DNA of 64,000 nt, taken from the NCBI RefSeq assembly GCF_002155685.1, contig NZ_MUYK01000006.1:124001-188000 (forward strand). The letters run 5' to 3'. Made by a program: the position numbers and the translations under genes. Positions 35,028 to 41,985 of this stretch are shown one piece after another. The stretch is from Erythrobacter colymbi. Lineage in GTDB: Bacteria > Pseudomonadota > Alphaproteobacteria > Sphingomonadales > Sphingomonadaceae. The notes beneath the pieces were generated by a model, which saw only the letters and a list, made by a program, of their open reading frames with translations, did not search any database and was not told the DNA's origin. Within the stretch, counting starts at the first letter, position 1, and each line of letters opens with the position of its first letter.

Positions 35028-37105
35028 CCGACATGCCCGATCCGCGCCTCACCCCCGCTGCCGAGCGCCTGCTCGCACTGCTGCCCGCGCTGTTCCGGAT
35101 GCGCGATGCCGAGCAGGCCGCCGCGCTCGCCGCTGAGCTCGATCTGCCGGCCCCCGATCCCGTGGTCGACCGCCCGCAGGGGCCGCTTACCAGCCTCCTC
35201 GCGATCCTCGGCCAGCAGTTCGACCAGCTCGAAGCCGAGGTCGACGCCCTCTACGAGGACCAGTTCATCGAGACCTGCGCCGATTGGGTGGTGCCCTATA
35301 TCGGGGCGCTGGTCGGGGCGCGGATCATCGATGTGGGCGACAGCCGCTCGGCCCGGCGGCAGGTGGCCGATACCATCGCGGGGCGCCGCTCCAAGGGCAC
35401 GGCGCGGGCGCTCGCCAATCTGGCGGGAGATATCGCCGATGCGCCGGCCGAGGCGATCGAATATCGCGAGTTCGTCGCCACCGCCGTAAACCTCGATTTT
35501 CCCCGCCCGGTCCTGACGGCGAGCGTCGCGCTCAACCGGAAGGCCGGGCGCGCGCGGCTGCTGCCCGATCACCACGACCAGCACAGCTGGGAGGTGCGCG
35601 ACATGCGCGAGGGCGGTCGGTTTGCCTATGGCAATGCGGGCGTGCGCATCTGGCCGGTTCCGGCGCGCGAGCACCGCGAGGTTGTGCCGGTGCCCGTGAC
35701 CGGCGGCCAGCCCGGACGGTTGCGCTTCTCGCCGCTCGGCCGCGACATCGCCCTGTGGCGGAAGCCCGCGGCGGACGATCCGCAGATCAGCCGCTTGCCG
35801 CCTGCCGCCATGCCCGGTCCGATCCCGCTGGCCGATGCGCACGACAATCCCGGCGCCTATTATGGCGCGGGCAGGAGCGTCGACGTGTTCATCGCCGGGA
35901 CCCGCCGCGCGCTCGCCGACATCTGCTTCTGCGACCTTGGCGACCGCGATGCGGCGGGCACGCAGTGGAACCGGCGCGGGATGATGGCGCATCCGGCCAA
36001 GCTGCTGATCGATCCGCTGCGTGGCCGCATGCTGTTGCCCGGTGGCGGTGCCGGCATCGATCTGGCGACGATCCGCGTGCGCTACAGCTACGGGCAGGCG
36101 GTGCCCTTCGGCGGGGGCGACTTTGCGATGCCGGCCGGCATCGCCTTTGCCGCACCCGCGATCATCGCCCAGAACCAGGACGAGGCTGCCGCCACGACCG
36201 CGTTGGCGGCGGCGCTCGGCGATCTCGCGGCCCGTCCGAGCATCAGCCTGCGCTTCGGCGGAACGATGGTCTGCCCGGCGGCGACGGCCATCCCGGCAGG
36301 CGCCGTTGCGCGGCTTTGGGCGGGGGACGGGCTGTGGCCTACCCTGCGCATCGGCGGCAACTGGACGGTCACTGGTGGACAGGGCTCGCGCCTCGAACTG
36401 CGGGGCCTCAGGGTGTTCGGCGGCGCGCTGGTTATCGACGCGGCGGGGATCGACGAGCTGGCGATCATCGATTCCACCTTCGATCCGCAGACCACCGCGA
36501 TCACGGTCCGCGATCCGGGGTGCCGGGTCCGCATTGAACGCTCGATCACCGGGCGGCTCCAGCTGGAGGCGGGCTCGGTCGTCGAGGTCATCGACAGCGT
36601 GGTGGATGCCCATCTGCCGACCGCTTCGGCGATTGCGGGCGCGGGCAACGCGCGGGCGGGTAGCCTCTCGGCCGAGCGCTCGACGTTCCTCGGCGATGTC
36701 CGCGTGCTCGGGCTGGGCGAGGTCGGCGATTGTCTATTCGCGGTGCGCAGTGGACGGACCGCGGTCACCCCGCCGGTCGATGTCGAGCGCACCCAGTCCG
36801 GGTGTCTGCGGTTCAGCGCCTTGCCCCCGGGCTCGCGCACCCCGCGGCGATACCGCTGCTACCCCGCGCATGGCGACCCCGCGCCGTTCGCGCCGGTGTT
36901 CGCTTCGCTCGCTTACGGCGATCCCCTCTACGCCACGCTCATCGCTGCCAACCCGCCGGGCCTGACACTGGGCGCGGAGAACGGCGGCGAGATGGGCGTG
37001 ATGAACGGCCGCAGCTGGCACCGGCGCCGGCGGGCGCTCGATCTGGAACTGCCCGAATGGGCTCCCTTTGGCATGGCCACCGCAACATTGCTGGTGAACG
37101 GATAG
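35024..37105 (+). CDS. tail protein I-type baseplate protein fused to a beta-helix-like C-terminus
   Basis: The 693-residue protein carries a P2 gpI-like N-terminal domain (about 1-150: RLLALLPALFRMRDAEQAA, LEAEVDALYEDQFIETCADW, IGALVGARIIDVGDS). This part would dock the fibre or gp53/gpI module on the wedge. The remainder is extended. Residues 430-560 show short repeated strand turns (SRLELRGLRVFGGALVIDAA, IDELAIIDSTFDPQT) like a right-handed beta-helix. The last 120 residues are conserved-looking but unassigned. Such tails are common in eCIS of environmental bacteria and may make it part of the fibre network. Confidence 0.82.
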   Translation: MTDMPDPRLTPAAERLLALLPALFRMRDAEQAAALAAELDLPAPDPVVDRPQGPLTSLLAILGQQFDQLEAEVDALYEDQFIETCADWVVPYIGALVGARIIDVGDSRSARRQVADTIAGRRSKGTARALANLAGDIADAPAEAIEYREFVATAVNLDFPRPVLTASVALNRKAGRARLLPDHHDQHSWEVRDMREGGRFAYGNAGVRIWPVPAREHREVVPVPVTGGQPGRLRFSPLGRDIALWRKPAADDPQISRLPPAAMPGPIPLADAHDNPGAYYGAGRSVDVFIAGTRRALADICFCDLGDRDAAGTQWNRRGMMAHPAKLLIDPLRGRMLLPGGGAGIDLATIRVRYSYGQAVPFGGGDFAMPAGIAFAAPAIIAQNQDEAAATTALAAALGDLAARPSISLRFGGTMVCPAATAIPAGAVARLWAGDGLWPTLRIGGNWTVTGGQGSRLELRGLRVFGGALVIDAAGIDELAIIDSTFDPQTTAITVRDPGCRVRIERSITGRLQLEAGSVVEVIDSVVDAHLPTASAIAGAGNARAGSLSAERSTFLGDVRVLGLGEVGDCLFAVRSGRTAVTPPVDVERTQSGCLRFSALPPGSRTPRRYRCYPAHGDPAPFAPVFASLAYGDPLYATLIAANPPGLTLGAENGGEMGVMNGRSWHRRRRALDLELPEWAPFGMATATLLVNG

Positions 37106-37115
37106 GAGAAGCAGG

Positions 37116-40019
37116 ATGCGCGGAGATTTCACCCGCGACACGCGTGAACGGGCCCGCCGGGCGGGTATTCGCTCCGTGTTGCTGCAACAGGGCCGACCGC
37201 TGGTCGATGCGGACTGGAACGAGCAGGCCGGGATCACTGCCGACCGGGCCGAAACGCTCGCGCGGCATGTCATCGGCGGACACGGCGCCCCGCGCGAGGA
37301 GGCGGGCTTCGGCGTGAGCGTTTCGGGCAATGCGCTGTTCGTAGGGGCGGGCTATCTCTATGCCGAGGGCCTGCCGCTGCATAACCCGGCCACGCTCGAT
37401 TATGCCGCGCAGCAGCCCTCGGCGAGCTTCACCCCGCTCGCCACGCTGCTTCCCAACAACACCGAAGGCTTCGTCTATGCCGAAGCCGTCCTGCGCCCGT
37501 CGAGCGCGGGGGTGCAGCCGTTCCTGTCCGATCCTGCGCTGGGCGGGATCGACCCCGTGGTGCGCGAGGAGGTCGACTGGGCGATCCGCGTCGTGCGCCT
37601 CGCGGAAACCGGCGTCAGCGCCGCAGCGATGCGCCAGGCCTTCGCCACCAACCAGCCGCTTGCCATCAACCAGTGGCGCACCACCACCGGCGGGCTCGAC
37701 GCCGATGTGCAGACCGAATCCGAAACCACCGATCCCGGCCCCTGCGAACTGCCGCCGACGGCGGGCTATCTCGACCAAGTGAACCGTCTCTACCGGGTCG
37801 AGGTGCATGCCTCGGGCGAGCCCGGAACGGCCACGTTCAAGTGGGCGGAGGACGCCGGGATTGAGGCCGGGCTGGTTGCCTCGGGCGCGGGCTTTGCCAT
37901 CGACCTGCCGATCGAGCGCGCGGGGGCGTGGTTCCCGGTCGACGCGATTGTCGAGGTGATCGACGACGCGCGCGAACGTGCGGGCGAGCCGGGGCCGATG
38001 GGGCGCATCACCAGCGCCGTGGGCGATGCCCTCGTCATCGATGGCGTTGCGGCCTCCGCCCTTTCGGCGCGGGTGCGTATCCGTCGCTGGGCAAGCATGC
38101 CGGTGACGATCCCCACCGGCAATGCCTGGACCGTTCTGTCCAAGGGCGTGAAGGTGCGTTTTTGCGCGGGATATTATGCCCGCGGCAGCGCGTGGACGAT
38201 CCCGGCGCGCACCGTGCTCGGCGACATCATGTGGCCGCCCTACCAGCCCGCCGACCGGAGCGTCACGATCGCCGGCCAGCCGGTCGGGTTCTACGCCCCC
38301 AGCGAAGGCCGCCGCCGCTATGCCCCATTGGCCATTATCCTGCGCGACGCTAGCGGCACCCTCGGCGTCACCGACGATCTGCGCGATGTCTTCTCCCCCC
38401 TGACCGATCAGCGCGCGGTCGATATCCGCTTCGACGACAGCATCGCGCAGCTCGGTGCCACGAATGTCCAGCAGGCGATCGACGAGTTGGCGGTGCGCGA
38501 TGCGGCGTGCTGCACCTGGCACGTGCTGCCCGTCCCGGGCTGGGAGACGGTGTTCGCCCAGATCCCAAACGGCCGGAGCGGCAAGATCTGCTTTGCGGCG
38601 GGCAATTACCCGCTGACCGGTCCGGTCACCATTGCCGGCAAGGGGCATCTCAAGCTGGTCGGCGCCGGCCCTGCCACCAAGATCTGGTGCCACGGCCGCG
38701 CGCAGGCGCTCCACTTCGAGAATTGCGCCTCGGTCGAGGTGAGCGACATGACCATCGCGGCCGAACAGAACTTCGCCCAGGCCAAGGGCAACGGGCCCGG
38801 CCAGCGGATCACCGGCGCGCTCGATTGCAGCAATTGCGGCCCTGTGCGGGTCGAGCGCTGTGTGCTGGTTGTGAGCGCGCCGCGTGCGCGCGAGGCGGTG
38901 TGCCTGCGGATCGCGAGCGGCGAGACACCCGGCAGCGGCGACTGCATCATCCGCGACAACGACATCGTGGCGGGCGATCTCACCTCGGGCATCCTGATCC
39001 TCGACGGTGCCGATGTGAGCATCACCGGCAACCGCATCCGCCCGCGCGCCGAGCGCAGCGACATCACGACGACGCGGTGGCTGGGGGACAAGCGCATCGT
39101 CGCGATCCTCTCCCGCCTCGCCTTCAGCCATGCCATCCCCTCGGCCAATGCGGTAAGGCCCGCGCGCCGCGCGAACACGCGGCTGTTCAACGAGGTTACC
39201 CTCCAGGCGGCGGCAACCTCGACGCGGTTCTATTCGGCGTCAGCCGTGATCCCGGCCAACTGGACCGCCTTCGCGGCCGCCTTCGACCGGTTCCATGCGG
39301 GGCGCAGCAATCCCCACTGGCGCTGGCTGATGGGACGCACGGTGCAGAAGCTGTGGCGCAACAACGGCGATGTGCAGCTGACGACGAACTTCACCCTGTT
39401 CCGCAATCTCTACACGGTGGTCATGCGCACCATCGCCCCCACCATCGAGGTCGGGATCATCGTTGCCGGATCGCGCCTGACGCCGCTCGGTAGCGGATCG
39501 CGGGCGACGTCGATCAGAGTGAGCGGCAACACCCTCACCGGCGTGGCGACAGGCGTGCGGATCGCGCGCAGTTTGGCGGGCGGGGCGGGCGCGCGGATCG
39601 GCGCCCCCAGCGTCCGGGTGACGGAAAACCGCATCGTCATGGCGGGCGTCCCGCTCGATATGCAGCGCTGCGGCGTGCAGATCGCCAACCCCGAGCGGGC
39701 CTGGGTGACGGACAACGACATCCTGCTCGAAACCGCCGATCCCAACGCCGACCAGACCCGGATGACGCAGCTGCGCAACGCGAATTTCCATCTGCTCGAA
39801 ACCGACGGCATCCGGCTCGCCGGGGCGATCGGCCAGATGTTCACGGTGCGGGGCAACAGCGTGCGCGATTGCCGCACCGGTGTCAGGGTCGATACGATAG
39901 CGGTCGAAGGTAAAGGTTCGACAAAGCAGTGGATTGTTGCAGACAACGCCGTGACGGGGGCAGGTGTTGCCTATGAACTCGATGGACGCTGCAAGAATCG
40001 CGATAACCTGACGGGATGA
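37116..40019 (+). CDS. DUF6519/right-handed beta-helix tail fibre protein, receptor-binding candidate
   Basis: The 967-residue protein is preceded by AGGAGAAGCAGG. The N-terminal motif MRGDFTRDTRERARRAGIRS and VLLQQGRPLVDADWNEQAGI is the DUF6519 start found in eCIS and phage-like fibre proteins. Residues 440-967 are a long run of short beta turns with asparagine ladders (IIRDNDIVAGDLTSGILIL, SITGNRIRPRAERS), the pattern of a right-handed parallel beta-helix. It is the last gene of the operon. Target recognition is the likely role and the ligand cannot be predicted. Confidence 0.85.
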   Translation: MRGDFTRDTRERARRAGIRSVLLQQGRPLVDADWNEQAGITADRAETLARHVIGGHGAPREEAGFGVSVSGNALFVGAGYLYAEGLPLHNPATLDYAAQQPSASFTPLATLLPNNTEGFVYAEAVLRPSSAGVQPFLSDPALGGIDPVVREEVDWAIRVVRLAETGVSAAAMRQAFATNQPLAINQWRTTTGGLDADVQTESETTDPGPCELPPTAGYLDQVNRLYRVEVHASGEPGTATFKWAEDAGIEAGLVASGAGFAIDLPIERAGAWFPVDAIVEVIDDARERAGEPGPMGRITSAVGDALVIDGVAASALSARVRIRRWASMPVTIPTGNAWTVLSKGVKVRFCAGYYARGSAWTIPARTVLGDIMWPPYQPADRSVTIAGQPVGFYAPSEGRRRYAPLAIILRDASGTLGVTDDLRDVFSPLTDQRAVDIRFDDSIAQLGATNVQQAIDELAVRDAACCTWHVLPVPGWETVFAQIPNGRSGKICFAAGNYPLTGPVTIAGKGHLKLVGAGPATKIWCHGRAQALHFENCASVEVSDMTIAAEQNFAQAKGNGPGQRITGALDCSNCGPVRVERCVLVVSAPRAREAVCLRIASGETPGSGDCIIRDNDIVAGDLTSGILILDGADVSITGNRIRPRAERSDITTTRWLGDKRIVAILSRLAFSHAIPSANAVRPARRANTRLFNEVTLQAAATSTRFYSASAVIPANWTAFAAAFDRFHAGRSNPHWRWLMGRTVQKLWRNNGDVQLTTNFTLFRNLYTVVMRTIAPTIEVGIIVAGSRLTPLGSGSRATSIRVSGNTLTGVATGVRIARSLAGGAGARIGAPSVRVTENRIVMAGVPLDMQRCGVQIANPERAWVTDNDILLETADPNADQTRMTQLRNANFHLLETDGIRLAGAIGQMFTVRGNSVRDCRTGVRVDTIAVEGKGSTKQWIVADNAVTGAGVAYELDGRCKNRDNLTG

Positions 40020-40158
40020 AAAGAATCACGCTTGACCTTTCGATGCGAAAGGCAGATATTCGATTTGCACCAGAGAAACGGTTCAATGATTGGTTGAGTG
40101 TGCGGTTTAGGGCCTGCTTTCACTTTGCTTTATGTCATGGGGTCGAAACCTGAGGTGT

Positions 40159-40196
40159 AACGGGCGGCAGCCTTCTGGCTGTCGCCCACGTTGTTT
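40159..40196 (+). terminator. hairpin ending the eCIS operon
   Basis: The stem GGGCGGCAGCC/GGCTGTCGCCC (one G-T pair) has a TTCT loop, followed by ACGTTGTTT. It lies 140 bases after the fibre stop and before the convergent desaturase gene. The intervening 40020-40158 is lower in GC and holds no gene. Confidence 0.65.
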
Positions 40197-40230
40197 CCGG
40201 GCCGGACAGATTGCTCCCGCAGCTCACAAG

Positions 40231-41136
40231 TCAGCCGGTTTGCGCCGCAGCGCGCTCCTCAAGATCATCGCGCAGCCGTTCGGGGCGCGGTTCGCCCACG
40301 GCGGTGACCAGCCCCAGCCGTTCCAGCCCGCAGATCACCCACCAGCCGGGATCGGTCTGGCCCGGTTCGAGCCCGATACGCGCGCTCTCGGGGAAAGCGT
40401 GGTGGTTGTTGTGCCAGCACTCGCCATAGGTGAGGAGGCCAAGGCCGGGGAGGTTCGAGGCCTGAAGCCCCGCGCCCTTCACCCGCCAGCGGCCCGGGCC
40501 GGGATTGTGGCAGAAATAGGTGACGCTCCAGTGTCCCGCGGTGCTGACGAACACCCGTGCGCACACACCCCACAATACGAAGGGCCAGCCACCCCAGACA
40601 TAGAGCAACGCCGCCAGCGGCAGTTGCTGCCAGCGCCATGTCGCATCGAGGAAGCGCACGAAGGGATCGGCGGCGATGGCGGGCTCGATGGTGATGCGTG
40701 GCGGGCGGTCGAACTCGAAGCGGCAGAACAGGTTCCACGCCAGATCCAGCCAGAAGCCGGCGCGGTGGGCGAAGAAATCGTGGCAAAGCGGCTCGCGCTG
40801 AGCCCAGTCGCGGGTGTCGTGGATGCGGATGATGCCCGAGGGGCCGGAAACGCCGACAATCGTGCCCACATAAAGCAGCAGGCGCGCCAGCCAGAGCCTC
40901 GCCTTGAAGGTGCGGTGGATCATCATCCGGTGCATCCCCACCGAATGGCCGATAAGCAGCGTGGCATAGGTCAGCGCCAGAAACAGCAGCACCGCCTGCC
41001 ATGTCGCCACCATAAGCGCGGCGAGCGTTCCGGCGATCATCGCGCCGTTCCAGAGCGCCTTGGGTCCGTCGATCCGCACCCGTCCGGCGCAAGGGTCGGC
41101 CCCCGTACCGTCGACGCGGATCACCGGCTCCATCAT
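40231..41136 (-). CDS. fatty acyl-CoA desaturase-like membrane protein with unusual His boxes
   Basis: The 301-residue protein has four hydrophobic segments. A first His box sits in LIGHSVGMHRMMIHRTF and a last box in GECWHNNHHAFP. The middle region reads IRIHDTRDWAQREPLCHDF instead of the HRxHH box of canonical acyl-CoA desaturases. This resembles a sphingomonad subgroup of desaturase-like di-iron proteins. The substrate and even the activity are uncertain. The start at 41136 overlaps the thiD stop by 4 bases, so the two are co-transcribed. Confidence 0.75.
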   Translation of the reverse strand: MMEPVIRVDGTGADPCAGRVRIDGPKALWNGAMIAGTLAALMVATWQAVLLFLALTYATLLIGHSVGMHRMMIHRTFKARLWLARLLLYVGTIVGVSGPSGIIRIHDTRDWAQREPLCHDFFAHRAGFWLDLAWNLFCRFEFDRPPRITIEPAIAADPFVRFLDATWRWQQLPLAALLYVWGGWPFVLWGVCARVFVSTAGHWSVTYFCHNPGPGRWRVKGAGLQASNLPGLGLLTYGECWHNNHHAFPESARIGLEPGQTDPGWWVICGLERLGLVTAVGEPRPERLRDDLEERAAAQTG

Positions 41137-41936
41137 GGCAGGCGCACCGCCTGATGGCCGAGCGGTCCGCTGCCCGCGCCGTAGCCGGGCGCAGCCTCGA
41201 TCGCTTTGTAGACGAACTGGCGGGCCTGCCGCACGGCCTCGGGCAAGGTCTGGCCCTGTCCAAGCAGTGTGGCAATGGCCGACGACAGCGTGCAGCCGGT
41301 GCCGTGGGTGTGGCGGGTGTCGATCCGGGCATGATCGAAGGCGAGGGGAGCCTCGCCGGGAATGATCAGCACGTCGATGACCCGCTCTTCCCCCGCATGG
41401 CCGCCCTTCGCCAGCACCGCCGCGCCGGTCGCTTCGGCCAGCTCCTGCGCCGCCTCGATCATGGCATCATGCGTCGGCAGGCCGCGTCCGGCGAGGTGCG
41501 CGAGTTCGGGCAGGTTGGGGGTCAATAGCGTGGCGCGCGGAAACAGCGTCCCGCGCAGCGCCGCGACCGCTTCGGGCCCCACCAGCACCGCGCCAGAGGT
41601 CGCGATCATCACCGGATCGAGAATCACCGGAGCCGCGATCCCGGCAAGCGCGCCAGCCACTGCCTCGATCACCTCGGGCGTTGCCAGCATCCCGATCTTG
41701 ACCGCGTCCACCCCGATATCGCCGATGCATGAGGCGATCTGCTGGGCGACAATTGCAGACGATATCGCCTCGACGCCTTGAACACCCACGGTGTTCTGCG
41801 CCGTGATCGCGGTGATCGCGGTCATAGCATAGCCGCCGAGCATCGTGATGGTCTTGATATCGGCCTGTATCCCCGCCCCGCCCGATGAGTCCGAACCGGC
41901 GATGGACAGGATGCGGGGCGGCTGGCGTATGGTCAT
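41133..41936 (-). CDS. thiD: bifunctional hydroxymethylpyrimidine kinase/phosphomethylpyrimidine kinase
   Basis: The 267-residue ribokinase-family enzyme phosphorylates HMP and then HMP-phosphate for thiamine synthesis. I see the N-terminal SIAGSDSSGGAGIQADIKT motif, the TAITAQNTVGV substrate region, and the C-terminal catalytic HTHGTGCTLSSAIA motif (Asp/Gly-rich anion hole with the GTGC loop). The start is the ATG at 41936 (MTIRQPPR). A longer open frame upstream has no family similarity. Confidence 0.95.
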   Translation of the reverse strand: MTIRQPPRILSIAGSDSSGGAGIQADIKTITMLGGYAMTAITAITAQNTVGVQGVEAISSAIVAQQIASCIGDIGVDAVKIGMLATPEVIEAVAGALAGIAAPVILDPVMIATSGAVLVGPEAVAALRGTLFPRATLLTPNLPELAHLAGRGLPTHDAMIEAAQELAEATGAAVLAKGGHAGEERVIDVLIIPGEAPLAFDHARIDTRHTHGTGCTLSSAIATLLGQGQTLPEAVRQARQFVYKAIEAAPGYGAGSGPLGHQAVRLP

Positions 41937-41985
41937 GCGGGTCGCTCTAGCACCTCGGCGCAGCCAAGGGGATGGTTTTGCGCCG

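Larger units (their letters stand above)
14197..40019 (+). other. extracellular contractile injection system (eCIS) gene cluster
   Basis: Seventeen collinear genes run in one direction, mostly overlapping by 4 bases. They encode one contractile sheath, one tube, baseplate wedge and hub parts, a spike and PAAR tip, a fibre, a DUF4255 cap, an AAA+ ATPase and a DUF4157 protein. The last three are hallmarks of Afp/PVC-like particles and are not typical of phages or T6SS. There is no capsid, portal, terminase, integrase, holin or membrane-complex gene. Only one sheath and one tube gene are present, whereas Afp has several of each. Confidence 0.93.

Noticed and set aside
14197..40019. Prophage or type VI secretion interpretation of the tail-like cluster
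   Set aside because: No terminase, portal, capsid, integrase, lysis or T6SS membrane-complex (TssJLM) genes are present, and DUF4157, DUF4255 and the Afp15-like ATPase point to an eCIS.
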